Shown in pieces: positions 16,810-25,567 of a stretch of DNA of 64,000 nt. The stretch spans positions 1-64,000 of the forward strand of contig NZ_JAAOYW010000004.1 in NCBI RefSeq assembly GCF_011761235.1, in the 5' to 3' direction. The notes below the pieces were generated by a model. It had not been told where the DNA came from. It ran no database searches and saw nothing but the letters and a program-made list of their open reading frames with translations. The first letter of the stretch is position 1. Each line of letters starts with the position of its first letter. The translations under genes were made by a program, and so were the position numbers. Source of the stretch: Frigoribacterium faeni. Lineage in GTDB: Bacteria; Actinomycetota; Actinomycetes; Actinomycetales; Microbacteriaceae.

Positions 16810-18054
16810 ATGACGACCTCGCACTCCCCCGCCGCCGACGGCCGAGCGGCCGGCACCGGCCGCCGCGTGCTCGTGACCGGCGCGAGCATCGCCGGCCCCG
16901 CACTCGCCTGGGGCCTCGCGAAGTCCGGCTTCGACGTCGTGCTGCTCGAGCGCTCGGCCGAGCCCCGCGAGACCGGCCAGAACATCGACGTGCGCGGACT
17001 CGGCCGCGAGGTGCTCGTGCGCATGGGAGTCGAGGAGGCGGTGCTTGCGAACACGACCGGCGAGGACGGCACGCGCTTCGTCGACGAGACCGGCCGCCCC
17101 TACGCCGTGTTCCCCAAGGAGCACGGGCAGGACGGCCCCACCGCCGAGGTCGAGATCCTCCGCGGACGGATGGCCGGCATCCTCGTCGACGTCGTCCCGG
17201 CCGAGGTCGAGCGCCGCTTCGGCGACTTCGTCGTGGGCGCCGAGCAGGACGCGACCGGCGTCGACGTCACCTTCGACAGCGGCGCCGAGGAGCGCTTCGA
17301 CCTGTTCCTGGTGGCCGAGGGGCGCAGCTCGCGCACCCGCCGCCTCCTCTTCGCCGACGAGACCGAGCTGCGCGACTTCGGCGTCAGCATCGCCTACGGT
17401 ACCGTCGACCGCCGGCCCGACGACGTCGACACCTGGGACTGGTACACCGCCACCCGCGGCCGCGTCGCGTCGGTGCGGCCCGACGACGTCGGCACGATCC
17501 GCGCGAGCATGTCGTTCGAGTCCGAGCCGATGGGCTTCGAGGGCCTCCCGACGGAGGTGCAGCTCCAGCTGCTGAGGGAGCGCTTCCGAGGCGCGGGCTG
17601 GCAGACGGAGCGGATCCTCGACGGCTTCGCCGCCCGGCCCGACGAGTTCTACACGCAGCGGATGGAGCAGGTCGTGATGTCGACCTGGAGCCGCGGCCGC
17701 ATCGCGCTCGTCGGCGACGCCGCCTGGGGCTCGGGGCCCACCGGCATGGGCACGACGCTGTCGCTGGTGGGGGCGCACATCCTCGTCGGCGAGCTCGCGG
17801 CCTCGCCCGACCGGCCCCGGCAGGCCTTCGCCCGCTACGAGCAGCAGATGCGCCGGTACGCCGACAGCGCCCAGGGGCTGCCGCGCGGCGGGGCCCGGCT
17901 GATGCACCCGTCGTCGGAGGCCGGGGTGAGGGCGATCCGGACGATGCACCGGGTGACCGCGTCGCGGCCGGTGCGGCGGTTCTTCCAGGCGAACCTGCTG
18001 ACGAGCGAGAAGCACGTGCCCGTGCTCGCCGAGTACCCGCAGCTGCGTGCGTAG
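16810..18054 (+). CDS. FAD-dependent monooxygenase (PHBH/TetX-like)
   Basis: This 414-residue flavin hydroxylase has the FAD dinucleotide site VLVTGASIAGPALAWGLAKS near residue 19, ending in an acidic LLER. It has the NAD(P)H-related GRSSRTRR segment and the second FAD motif GRIALVGDAAWGSGPTGMGT near 300. Such enzymes insert oxygen into aromatic or antibiotic-like molecules; the substrate is unknown. The ribosome site is GGAAGG at 16799-16804. The next gene is a MarR regulator in the same direction, a common pairing for inducible detoxification. Confidence 0.9.
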   Translation: MTTSHSPAADGRAAGTGRRVLVTGASIAGPALAWGLAKSGFDVVLLERSAEPRETGQNIDVRGLGREVLVRMGVEEAVLANTTGEDGTRFVDETGRPYAVFPKEHGQDGPTAEVEILRGRMAGILVDVVPAEVERRFGDFVVGAEQDATGVDVTFDSGAEERFDLFLVAEGRSSRTRRLLFADETELRDFGVSIAYGTVDRRPDDVDTWDWYTATRGRVASVRPDDVGTIRASMSFESEPMGFEGLPTEVQLQLLRERFRGAGWQTERILDGFAARPDEFYTQRMEQVVMSTWSRGRIALVGDAAWGSGPTGMGTTLSLVGAHILVGELAASPDRPRQAFARYEQQMRRYADSAQGLPRGGARLMHPSSEAGVRAIRTMHRVTASRPVRRFFQANLLTSEKHVPVLAEYPQLRA

Positions 18055-18067
18055 GGCGGCGGGGCAG

Positions 18068-18181
18068 GGTCGGCGCGGGGTCGTGGCCCGGGTCGGCGGC
18101 GGGACCGCGGCCCGGGTCGAGGCCGGCGGCGGGACCGCGGCCTGGGTCGGACGCGGGACCGGGCCCCGGGTCGGCGGTGGG
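18068..18181 (+). repeat. GC-rich tandem repeat between monooxygenase and marR
   Basis: Four imperfect copies of a unit of about 24-28 bases, containing GGGACCGCGGCC and GGGTCGGCGG, fill the space between the two genes. Confidence 0.6.
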
Positions 18182-18192
18182 AGGATCGACCC

Positions 18193-18660
18193 ATGACGAC
18201 GCCGAGGACGCAGGTGCTGGAGGCGCTGCGGCACTACGCCGTGACCTACCAGGAGTCGGCGCACCAGCTCGCCCGCCGCATGGACCTGCCGACCGTCGAC
18301 GGCACGGCCCTCGGCGAGGTGATCTGGGCCGAGCGCGAGGGCGTGCCGCTGTCGCCCGCCAGGCTCTCGCCGCGCATCGGCCTCACCTCCGGGGCGACGA
18401 ACGCCCTGCTCAACCGGCTCGAGGCGCAGGGCCTGGTCGCCCGCAGCCGCGAGAGCAGCGACCGCCGCGTCGTGACGCTGCGCGCGACCGCGCTGGCGCA
18501 CGAGCGCATCGACCCGTTCCTCCGTCGCGGGGCAGCCGCGCTCGAGGTCGCCCTCGACGAGTACGACGACGCGGAGCTCGAGACGGTGCGCGGGTTCCTC
18601 GTGCGGCTCGCGGGCGTCCTGCCGGACGCCTCCGACGGTCCGGTGACCACCGCCTCCTGA
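18193..18660 (+). CDS. MarR-family transcriptional regulator
   Basis: This 155-residue winged-helix repressor-type protein has the recognition region LSPARLSPRIGLTSGATNAL and wing RSRESSDRRVVTLRAT, both typical of MarR. The N- and C-terminal helices would form the dimer. It probably controls the upstream monooxygenase, but no convincing palindrome was pinned down. Confidence 0.88.
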   Translation: MTTPRTQVLEALRHYAVTYQESAHQLARRMDLPTVDGTALGEVIWAEREGVPLSPARLSPRIGLTSGATNALLNRLEAQGLVARSRESSDRRVVTLRATALAHERIDPFLRRGAAALEVALDEYDDAELETVRGFLVRLAGVLPDASDGPVTTAS

Positions 18661-18717
18661 GCTCGAGGGCGCGTCCGCGCGTCGGCACTTGTCCGCAGGC
18701 GGGGAGCCGCGGCGCGG

Positions 18718-19131
18718 TCAGGCCTCGATCAGCGACGGACGGTCGTCGACGACCTGCTCGAGCCCGCCCACCGGCACGATGCGCTTGGTGAACAGGCCGG
18801 CCCGGCGGTAGCGCTGAGCGAAGACGACCCCGTGGGCGGACCCGGACTCGTGCACCTCGAGGAACACGGCCTCGGACCGCCCGTCGGCGCCCGTGTAGTA
18901 GCCGTCCCACACGATCACCGCGCTCTGCAGGCCGACCACGGACGACACGACCTGGTAGGTCTGCTCGAGCGCGTCCTCGAGCCGTTCGGCCATGCAGCGC
19001 TGCAGCTTGCGCTCGCGCCCGTCGTCGGTCAGGGCGAAGGGGAGCATCGCGCCGCGGGGCGGGATGGACGCGACGGCGTGCTCCCGGGCGACGGGGAGGA
19101 GGGCGGAGGTCGAGCCGGGAACGTGATCCAT
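18718..19131 (-). CDS. Conserved hypothetical protein
   Basis: This is a 137-residue soluble protein without signal or membrane segment. The central part (ERKLQRCMAERLEDALEQTYQVV then VGLQSAVIVWDGYYT) is followed by alternating strands, VFLEVHESGSAHGVVFAQRY and FTKRIVPVGGLEQV. I do not recognise the family. Base composition matches the core genome. Two REP copies lie upstream of its start. Confidence 0.65.
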   Translation of the reverse strand: MDHVPGSTSALLPVAREHAVASIPPRGAMLPFALTDDGRERKLQRCMAERLEDALEQTYQVVSSVVGLQSAVIVWDGYYTGADGRSEAVFLEVHESGSAHGVVFAQRYRRAGLFTKRIVPVGGLEQVVDDRPSLIEA

Positions 19132-19208
19132 GCTCGGAGGCTACGAAGGGCCGGGCGGGGAGCGCCATGCCCACAACAGGGGTGCGTGGGTGCGCCCGCG
19201 CGCTTCGT

Positions 19209-19265
19209 CGAGTTGCCCCGAACGGTCGCCTCCGACCCCGCCGAGCAGCCTTCCGGGGCAAGTCG
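19209..19265. repeat. REP-like palindrome, copy E (degenerate)
   Basis: The left arm CGAGTTGCCCCGAACGG (19209-19225) is intact. The right arm has drifted (CCTTCCGGGGCAAGTCG), leaving about 8 perfect pairs: TTGCCCCG 19213-19220 with CGGGGCAA 19254-19261. Confidence 0.7.
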
Positions 19266-19303
19266 TCCCCTCGGGCACGTGGGCGTGCGCGAGCGCATGT
19301 CAG

Positions 19304-19360
19304 CGAGTTGCCCCGAACGGTCGGCCCCGACCCCGGCGATCGACCGTTCGGGGCAACTCG
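19304..19360. repeat. REP-like palindrome, copy F
   Basis: The perfect 20-base arms CGAGTTGCCCCGAACGGTCG (19304-19323) and the complement (19341-19360) flank a 17-base loop. It is adjacent to copy E in the same orientation. Confidence 0.85.
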
Positions 19361-19387
19361 TCTCCTGGGGCGACGGGGCGGACGCTC

Positions 19388-20005
19388 CTAGGGGGCGAGG
19401 CGCGGGGCGCGCTCGAGGGTCAGCCACTCCTCGTCGCGGACGTAGCCGAGCGACTCGCCCGCCCGGATGATCGCCGGGTTCTCGGACGAGCCTCCGGTGC
19501 GGAACCGTCGCACCCCCTCCTCGACCAGGGCGAGCACGGACGCGGCCTTCACGGCGGTGCCGAGCCCCCGCCCGCGGTGCCCGCGACGGACGACCGTGAC
19601 GTCGGTCTCGGCGGGGGCGTCGCCGGTGTCGGCGGCGGCGGCCACGAGGTCGACGACCGTCACCGCGAGCAGCTCGCCGCCCTCGGACAGGGCGCCCCAC
19701 GCACGACGCACGGGCGTCGGGGTCGCCGCCGCCCGGTCGAAGGGCTCGTGCTGCGTGGCCGCGCCGCCCGGGTAGTCGCCGGCGGTTGCGCCGTCGAGCT
19801 CGAGGACCGCGTCGACGTCACCGGCGGTCAGCTCCCGCACGACGAGCTCGGGGCCGACCCGTCGCACGAGGTCGAGCAGGCGGTCGCGGTCGACGCTCGC
19901 GGCGTCGAGCCGGGCGCCGAAGGAGCGGGCCGTCACCTGCCACCCCTCGCCGAGCAGCACCGGGACGTCGGGCGACCCCGCGGGCAGGACGATCGGCTGC
20001 AGCAC
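19388..20005 (-). CDS. GNAT-family N-acetyltransferase
   Basis: This 205-residue acetyl-CoA-dependent acyltransferase has the pyrophosphate-binding loop V-V-R-R-G-H-R-G-R-G-L-G-T-A, followed by VKAASVLALVEEG and a conserved Asn-rich strand FRTGGSSENPAIIRAGESLG. The N-terminal half is less typical and may be a degenerate second GNAT domain. The substrate is unknown. Confidence 0.85.
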   Translation of the reverse strand: MLQPIVLPAGSPDVPVLLGEGWQVTARSFGARLDAASVDRDRLLDLVRRVGPELVVRELTAGDVDAVLELDGATAGDYPGGAATQHEPFDRAAATPTPVRRAWGALSEGGELLAVTVVDLVAAAADTGDAPAETDVTVVRRGHRGRGLGTAVKAASVLALVEEGVRRFRTGGSSENPAIIRAGESLGYVRDEEWLTLERAPRLAP

Positions 20006-20017
20006 GGGCCGATCTTG

Positions 20018-20434
20018 TCATGCGTCGGCGGACGACCCGCCCTGCGACGTCGGCGCGGGCGCCTGCTCGCCCCGCTCCTCCTGCGACCCGCCCTGCTCGC
20101 GGTCCGCCCCCGCGTGCCCGGAGCCCAGCAGCTTGAGCCCCATCACGCTGCCGACGATGCCCGCGAGCAGCAGCACGCGCACCACGGTCACGGCCTCGCC
20201 GCCGGTGAGCATGCTCCAGCTCACGGTGAAGGCCGCGCCGAGCCCGGCCCAGATCGCGTAGGCCGTGCTGATCGGCACGTGCCGGGTGACCCAGCCGAGC
20301 GTCGCCATCGAGGCGACGAGGCCCAGGACGAAGACGACGGAGGGGCCCAGCACCGTCAGCCCGTCGCTCCGACCCAGCGCGGTCGCCCAGACCGCCTCGA
20401 GCGCGGCGCTGACGACGAGCACGAGCCACGGCAT
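20018..20434 (-). CDS. SMR-family multidrug efflux subunit (with C-terminal tail)
   Basis: This 138-residue four-helix proton-coupled exporter has the essential membrane glutamate Glu13 (ALEAVWATALG). The SMR signature AYAIWAGLGAAFTV and the last helix ending GLKLL are intact. A polar tail of about 33 residues (Gln/Glu/Gly-rich) follows, unusual for SMR and probably cytoplasmic. The start overlaps the stop of the next SMR gene by one base (TGATG). Such pairs usually form asymmetric heterodimers. Confidence 0.9.
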   Translation of the reverse strand: MPWLVLVVSAALEAVWATALGRSDGLTVLGPSVVFVLGLVASMATLGWVTRHVPISTAYAIWAGLGAAFTVSWSMLTGGEAVTVVRVLLLAGIVGSVMGLKLLGSGHAGADREQGGSQEERGEQAPAPTSQGGSSADA

Positions 20435-20748
20435 CAGCTGACCACCTTGAGGCCGACGACGCAGCCGATCAGCACGGCGAGCAGCAGGGCCCGGGCCACG
20501 GTCAGCACCTCCTGGCCGCGGACGACCGCGACCACGACCGTCAGCACGGCGCCGATGCCGACCCACACGGCGTAGGCCGTGCCGACCGGCAGGTCGCCCA
20601 TCGCCAGCGCGAGGCCGACCATGCTCAGCACGAGCGCGACGACGAAGAGCGCCGTCGGCCCCTTCTTCGTGAAGTTCTGCGACGCGCCGAGCGCCGAGGC
20701 CCAGACGGCCTCGAGCATCCCGGCGACCACCAGCAGCACCCAGGCCAT
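20434..20748 (-). CDS. SMR-family multidrug efflux subunit
   Basis: This is the 104-residue partner of the adjacent SMR protein. Glu13 (MLEAVWASALG) and signature AYAVWVGIGAVLTVV are present, with four helices and no tail. ATG 20748 is chosen because MAWVLL is the family start. It is transcribed away from the TetR gene, across an operator region with two palindromes. Confidence 0.9.
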   Translation of the reverse strand: MAWVLLVVAGMLEAVWASALGASQNFTKKGPTALFVVALVLSMVGLALAMGDLPVGTAYAVWVGIGAVLTVVVAVVRGQEVLTVARALLLAVLIGCVVGLKVVS

Positions 20749-20823
20749 GACCGACTCCTCGTCCGCACGACGTCGGTCCCGCGCCCGGCCCTGTGGGCGG
20801 GACGAGCAGGAGGCGACGGGTTG

Positions 20824-20874
20824 TCGCACGATCGTGCGAGATCAGTTCTAGCACGTTCTCGCACAGTCGTGCCA
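20824..20874. promoter_or_regulatory. Two TetR-type operator palindromes
   Basis: TCGCACGATCGTGCGA (20824-20839) is a perfect 16-bp palindrome. TCGCACAGTCGTGCCA (20859-20874) is a near copy. Both lie between the divergent SMR genes and the tetR gene and probably bind the regulator starting at 20885. Confidence 0.75.
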
Positions 20875-20884
20875 GGATGATCGG

Positions 20885-21481
20885 GTGCCTCGCAGCCTCG
20901 ATCTCGACGACCGCCGCCGCACCGTCTCCGAGGCGGCGTGGCGGGTGCTCGTGCGCGACGGGGCCGCCGAACTCTCGGTGCGCAAGGTGGCCGCCGAGGC
21001 CGGGCTGCCCCCCTCCTCCCTGCGCTACGCGTTCCCGACCCAGGCGAGCGTGCGCGATGCGGCGGTGGCGCTGCTCGTGTCTCGGCTGCGCGAGCGCGTC
21101 GACCGCGCCGCGCGCTCTGCCGGCGGACGCGACGGCGCCCGCGCCGTGCTGCTCGAGCTGCTGCCCCTCGACGACGAGCGCCGCGTCGAGATGCAGGTCA
21201 CCGTCTCGTTCGTCGCCCTCGCCCTGACCGACCCGTCGCTGCGGGCGGCGCACGAGCGGACCCACGAGGCCGTCCGCGAGGTCTGCGCGCAGGCGCTCGC
21301 TCACCTCGGCGCGGGCGTCCGCCCCGGCGTCGCGGGCGACGCCGTCGCTCGCACCGACGTCGAGCTCACCCACGCGGTGGTGGACGGCCTGGCCCTGCAC
21401 CTGCTCGCACAGGCTCCCGGGACCGACGCCTCCTGGGCCGTCGCCGCCCTTGACGCGCACCTCGACGCATTGACGCGCTGA
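20885..21481 (+). CDS. TetR-family regulator of the SMR pump
   Basis: This 198-residue repressor has the N-terminal helix-turn-helix ELSVRKVAAEAGLPPSSLRY followed by AFPTQASVRDAAVALL. The rest is a helical ligand domain that would bind the pump substrate. The start is GTG 20885. Position and the palindromes between it and the SMR genes support local control. Confidence 0.88.
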   Translation: MPRSLDLDDRRRTVSEAAWRVLVRDGAAELSVRKVAAEAGLPPSSLRYAFPTQASVRDAAVALLVSRLRERVDRAARSAGGRDGARAVLLELLPLDDERRVEMQVTVSFVALALTDPSLRAAHERTHEAVREVCAQALAHLGAGVRPGVAGDAVARTDVELTHAVVDGLALHLLAQAPGTDASWAVAALDAHLDALTR

Positions 21482-21638
21482 CGCGGCGACGCCGAGCCGC
21501 ACCGCACCGCACCGCGTCGCGCCGCCGAGCAGCCTGGCCGGATCGAGCCGAGGTGAACATCAGGTGACGTTTGCGTGAACTGCAACCTTGTGATCAGCTA
21601 TGAGTTCGCCCACACCGACGTGGTCGAGGAAGGCCGAG

Positions 21639-23063
21639 ATGACCACCGATCACCGCACCCCCACCGAGACGTCGCCGCGACGAGGGCTGACCGCCTTCCT
21701 CGCGGCCCCGCCGCCCGCTCCCCGACTCGACGACGCGACCGTGGCGCGTCGCTACCCGCGCCTCCGCCTCCAGGTCTTCGTCGGCATCTTCATCGGGTAC
21801 GCGGCCTACTACCTGATCCGCAACAACGTGCCGCTCGTCTCGACGATCCTCAAGGACGAGAACGGCTTCAGCACCGTCGGCCTCGGGGTCATCACCAACG
21901 GCGTGCTGCTCGCCTACGGGTTCAGCAAGTTCCTCAGCGCCATCGTGAGCGACAAGAGCAGCGCGCGCTTCTTCCTGCCGATCGGGCTCGCCCTGTCGGC
22001 CCTCGCGAACCTGTTCATCGCGTTCGTGCCCGCGGTCGGCGCCTCCGTGGCGTTCTTCGCCGTCGTGATGATCGTCAACGGCTTCTTCCAGGGCATGGGG
22101 TGGCCGCCCAGCGGCCGCACGCTCGTGCACTGGTTCTCGACGTCCGAGCGCGGCGGCAAGACCGCGATCTGGAACGTCGCGCACAACGTGGGAGGCGCGG
22201 GTGCCGGAGGTCTCGCCGGTGTCGCGCTCGCGTCGTTCGGCACCTGGCAGAGCGTGTTCTGGTTCCCCGCGATCGTCTGCCTCGTCATCGCCGTCGTGGC
22301 CCTGGTGCTGCTGCGCGACACCCCCGAGTCCGAGGGCCTGCCCCCCATCGAGGAGCACCGGCACGACCCGGCCCCCGTCGAGACCGACGCCGCCGACGAG
22401 GGCGCCTCGACCTGGTCGACGATCCGCCGCTACGTGCTCACGAACCGCACGATGGTGAACCTCGCCCTGGCCAACGTGTTCGTCTACACGCTGCGCTACG
22501 GGGTGCTCGTCTGGGCGCCCGTGTACCTGTCCGAGGTGCGCGGCGCGAGCCTCGGCGAGGGCATCGCCGGGTTCTCGTTGTTCGAGCTCGCGGGCATCCC
22601 CGGCACGCTGCTCTGCGGCTACGTCAGCGACAAGGTGTTCCGGGGCCGCCGCTCCCCCACGGGCATCCTCTTCATGACCGCCGTCGGCGTCGCCGTCGCC
22701 GTGTACTGGCTGTCGCCGGCCGAGGGCCCGTTGTGGGTCTCGCTCGCGATGCTGGTCGCCATCGGTGGCCTCATCTACGGCCCGGTCATGCTGATCGGCC
22801 TGCAGGCCCTCGACCTGAGCCCGCGCTCGGTCGCCGGCACCGCCGCGGGGTTCACGGGGCTGTTCGGCTACGTGCTCGGCGCGACCCTCGCCTCCACCGG
22901 CATCGGCCTGGCCGTGCACGCCTTCGGGTGGGACGTCACCTTCGTGCTGATCCTCGCCTGCGTGGTGCTCGCGATCGTGCTGCTGGCGGTCGTCGGCCGT
23001 GACGAGCGCGCGCTGAACGAGCGCAAGCGCGCCCGCGACGCGACGGAGGCGGAGGCCCGCTAG
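21639..23063 (+). CDS. MFS organophosphate:phosphate antiporter-like permease (GlpT/UhpT type)
   Basis: This 474-residue twelve-helix carrier resembles glycerol-3-phosphate/hexose-phosphate transporters. The N-terminal signature is RLQVFVGIFIGYAAYYLIRN and the central motif NGFFQGMGWPPSGRTLVHWF. The conserved arginines that bind phosphate are present. ATG 21639 is preferred over the ATG at 21600 because GAGGAAGG lies 5 bases before it. It is closed by a bidirectional terminator shared with the convergent dehydrogenase. The substrate is uncertain. Confidence 0.88.
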   Translation: MTTDHRTPTETSPRRGLTAFLAAPPPAPRLDDATVARRYPRLRLQVFVGIFIGYAAYYLIRNNVPLVSTILKDENGFSTVGLGVITNGVLLAYGFSKFLSAIVSDKSSARFFLPIGLALSALANLFIAFVPAVGASVAFFAVVMIVNGFFQGMGWPPSGRTLVHWFSTSERGGKTAIWNVAHNVGGAGAGGLAGVALASFGTWQSVFWFPAIVCLVIAVVALVLLRDTPESEGLPPIEEHRHDPAPVETDAADEGASTWSTIRRYVLTNRTMVNLALANVFVYTLRYGVLVWAPVYLSEVRGASLGEGIAGFSLFELAGIPGTLLCGYVSDKVFRGRRSPTGILFMTAVGVAVAVYWLSPAEGPLWVSLAMLVAIGGLIYGPVMLIGLQALDLSPRSVAGTAAGFTGLFGYVLGATLASTGIGLAVHAFGWDVTFVLILACVVLAIVLLAVVGRDERALNERKRARDATEAEAR

Positions 23064-23116
23064 CCGGGACCGCTCCGGCCCGAGCACCACCGAGCAGCCC
23101 CGGCACCCCCGGGCAG

Positions 23117-23155
23117 CACGGACGCCCCCGCACCGAGCGTGCGGGGGCGTCCGTG
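23117..23155. terminator. Bidirectional terminator
   Basis: Perfect 17-bp stem CACGGACGCCCCCGCAC (23117-23133), loop CGAGC, complement (23139-23155), between two convergent genes. Confidence 0.8.
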
Positions 23156-23193
23156 TGAGACAGGGCGCGCGGTCGGCGCGGACCTGCGGCGAC

Positions 23194-24240
23194 CTACGCG
23201 AACGTGGCCGCGTCGATGACGAAGCGGTAGCGCACGTCCGACTTCAGCACGCGGTCGTAGGCCTCGTTGATCTGGTCGGCCGAGATGAGCTCGGTCTCGG
23301 GCAGGATGCCGTGCTCGGCGCAGAAGTCGAGCATCTCCTGGGTCTCGCGGATGCCGCCGATGGCCGAGCCGGCCCAGCTACGACGTGCGGGGATCAGGGC
23401 GAAGGCGGGCACCTCCAGCGGCTCCGACGGGGCCCCGACGTTGACGAGCGTGCCGTCGACGGCGAGCAGGCCCAGGTAGGCGCCCATGTCGACCTTGGCC
23501 GACACGGTGTTGACGATCAGGTCGAACGAGTTCGCCAGGTCGGTGAAGGTCTGCTCGTCGCTGGTCGCGTAGTGCGCCTTCGCGCCGAAGCGCAGCGAGT
23601 CCTCCTCCTTCGAGGTGGTCTGCGACAGCACGGTCACGTCGGCGCCGAGCGCCGCGGCGATCTTCACGCCCATGTGGCCGAGGCCGCCCATGCCGACGAT
23701 GGCGACCTTGGTGCCTTCGGTGACGCCCCAGTGGTGCAGCGGCGAGTAGAGCGTGATGCCGGCGCAGAGCAGGGGCGCGACCTTGTCGTAGTCGAGCGAC
23801 TCGGGCACGCGCAGCACGAAGTCCTCGGTCACGACGACGGCCTGCGAGTAGCCGCCCTGCGTGATCGTGCCGTCGGCCGGGTCGACGCTCGTGTAGGTGC
23901 CGGTGTTGCCCTTCGCGCAGTACTGCTCGTCGCCGCGCTGGCAGTACTCGCACTCGCCGCACGAGTTCACCATGCAGCCGACGCCGACGCGGTCGCCGAC
24001 GGAGAACTTCGAGACCTCGGAGCCGACCTCCGAGACGGTGCCGACAATCTCGTGGCCGACGACCTGCGGGTACTGGATCTCGCCCCACTCGCCGCGGACC
24101 GTGTGGATGTCGCTGTGGCAGATGCCGGCGTAGGCGATGTCGATCATGACGTCCTTCGGGCCGACGTCGCGGCGCTCGATGGTCGTCGGGACGAGGGGCT
24201 CGGTGGCGGACGGTGCCGCGTAGGCGTTGACGGTGCGCAT
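23194..24240 (-). CDS. NADP-dependent alcohol dehydrogenase, YahK/cinnamyl-alcohol type
   Basis: This 348-residue zinc dehydrogenase has catalytic-site [27 protein letters not shown], the structural zinc loop [15 protein letters not shown] and the cofactor site [15 protein letters not shown]. The C-terminal [20 protein letters not shown] is typical of YahK-like aldehyde reductases. ATG 24240 has AGGAG upstream; the open extension to 24327 is not protein-like. Monocistronic. Confidence 0.92.
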   Translation of the reverse strand: MRTVNAYAAPSATEPLVPTTIERRDVGPKDVMIDIAYAGICHSDIHTVRGEWGEIQYPQVVGHEIVGTVSEVGSEVSKFSVGDRVGVGCMVNSCGECEYCQRGDEQYCAKGNTGTYTSVDPADGTITQGGYSQAVVVTEDFVLRVPESLDYDKVAPLLCAGITLYSPLHHWGVTEGTKVAIVGMGGLGHMGVKIAAALGADVTVLSQTTSKEEDSLRFGAKAHYATSDEQTFTDLANSFDLIVNTVSAKVDMGAYLGLLAVDGTLVNVGAPSEPLEVPAFALIPARRSWAGSAIGGIRETQEMLDFCAEHGILPETELISADQINEAYDRVLKSDVRYRFVIDAATFA

Positions 24241-24658
24241 GGAGTGCTCCTGTGGTGGGGTGTCGGTGTGTGTCGCCGAGAGGGGCGGAGGAGGCGCGGG
24301 TCGGCCCGGTCGAGCCGCCAGCGGCACGAGGGCACGACACGTCTCGGGCGCTCAGGCCCCGGCGCCGAGATCGACGCTACCCCCGCGCCTCCCGCGACGC
24401 GCCTCCCTCGGGGGGGTCCTGTCGCCCCCTCCCTCCCTGCCCCGCGGCGTGTGACGCGGGGCGGGCGCCCGAGCAACGGTCATGTGACGCGTCGCGGGCC
24501 CCCGAGGGCCGTACGCCCCCGCGACGTGACACCTGACACCCGCTCACGCCACGAGCTGCCCCGCGCCGCTCACGCCACGCGCGACCCCGCGACACGAGGA
24601 GGCGGTGGGCAGGTCCCGACGACCTGCCCACCGCCTCCTCGTGTCGGCCCGACCGCCG
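24241..24658. other. Gene-free interval upstream of the dehydrogenase
   Basis: No gene is seen. It holds the dehydrogenase leader and a GC-rich stretch with words such as TGTGACGCG and CATGTGACGCG near 24450-24490. A very strong terminator follows at 24590-24646. Confidence 0.55.
24590..24646 (-). terminator. 26-bp stem terminator
   Basis: CGACACGAGGAGGCGGTGGG and six further bases (24590-24615) pair perfectly with 24621-24646 around the loop CCGAC. It lies 13 bases past the stop of the winged-helix regulator gene. Confidence 0.85.
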
Positions 24659-24955
24659 CTACTGCGGCGCGAGGCTCTGCAGGAACGCGAAGTGCCCGCG
24701 CAGCGCCTTCGACCCCGTCGGGGTGAGCTCGACCCAGGTTCGGGCCTGGCCACGGGGCCGCTGCACCCGGCGGAGCTCGACGTAGCCGGCGTCCGTGAGG
24801 GTGCGGAGGTGCTTGCTGAGGGTGGCGTCCGAGACGTCGAGCCCCTCGCGGAGGACGCCGAACTCCACCTCGCCGCCCCGCGCGAGCATGGCGCAGATCT
24901 GCAGCCGCTGGGGAGCGTGGACGACGGCGTCGAAGACGGGTTCCGGGGCGGTCAC
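24659..24955 (-). CDS. Winged-helix regulator (PF13601/ArsR-like)
   Basis: This 98-residue single-domain DNA-binding protein has AVVHAPQRLQICAMLA, recognition helix region DVSDATLSKHLRTLTDAGYV and wing RRVQRPRGQARTWVELT. It matches small regulators often co-transcribed with a membrane protein. The start is GTG 24955, 7 bases after the stop of the upstream gene. It probably binds the palindromes before the operon at 25471-25495. Confidence 0.85.
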   Translation of the reverse strand: MTAPEPVFDAVVHAPQRLQICAMLARGGEVEFGVLREGLDVSDATLSKHLRTLTDAGYVELRRVQRPRGQARTWVELTPTGSKALRGHFAFLQSLAPQ

Positions 24956-24962
24956 GGGGCGG

Positions 24963-25463
24963 TCACCGTGCGCCGCCGCCGGGCAGTCCGGCGGCGAGGT
25001 CGGCGCCGAGGCGGCCGCGGGCGGCGGCGTCGGCGAGGGGGCCGAGGGCCATGGTGACGGCACCCGCCACGCCGGCGGCGACGCCGACCTGCCAGAGGGG
25101 CTCGTCCTGGGCGATCACGACGAAGGCCATGCCGGCGACGGCGACCACCAGGGCGACGATCGACCACGGGGCGCCGAGCGTGAGGAACCTCCACCGCTCG
25201 GGGTTCGCCCGGGCCACGCCGACGTCGCGGACGCGGCGGCGGGCCAGGGCGATGAGACCGAGGACGCCGAGCAGCATCCACGCGGAGCTGTCGGGGGCGC
25301 CGAGGCCGTAGACGACGGCGGCGATGCAGAGGCCGCGGAGCACGTGCACCCACCAGGGCGAGCGGACGCGGGCGGCCATGCGGGCCTGCGCGTCGTTCGC
25401 GACCTGGAACGCGGCGACGGGGTCGACGGGCTGGGACGGGTTGTCGTTCGAATGGCTTTCCAT
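24963..25463 (-). CDS. Membrane protein co-transcribed with winged-helix regulator
   Basis: This 166-residue protein has four predicted membrane segments (about 43-58, 61-74, 95-116 and 120-141) and a polar N-terminus. No enzyme motif is seen. Small winged-helix regulators are often encoded beside such integral membrane proteins of unknown role. First gene of a two-gene operon. Confidence 0.75.
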   Translation of the reverse strand: MESHSNDNPSQPVDPVAAFQVANDAQARMAARVRSPWWVHVLRGLCIAAVVYGLGAPDSSAWMLLGVLGLIALARRRVRDVGVARANPERWRFLTLGAPWSIVALVVAVAGMAFVVIAQDEPLWQVGVAAGVAGAVTMALGPLADAAARGRLGADLAAGLPGGGAR

Positions 25464-25470
25464 GTCGGCA

Positions 25471-25500
25471 ACACTAAGTGTTTCCGAAACGGAAAGTCAA
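25471..25500 (-). promoter_or_regulatory. Promoter with overlapping palindromic operator
   Basis: On the minus strand, TTGACT (25495-25500) and TTAGTG (25472-25477) are spaced by 17 bases. The spacer contains the palindrome TTTCCGAAACGGAAA (25481-25495), and ACACTAAGTGT (25471-25481) covers the -10. This layout suits repression by the regulator encoded in the operon. Confidence 0.7.
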
Positions 25501-25567
25501 CCCCTCTCGATGCGCAGGAGGCGCCTCCTCGTCTCGCAGGCCCGTCGCGTCGGACGACGGGCCGCCC

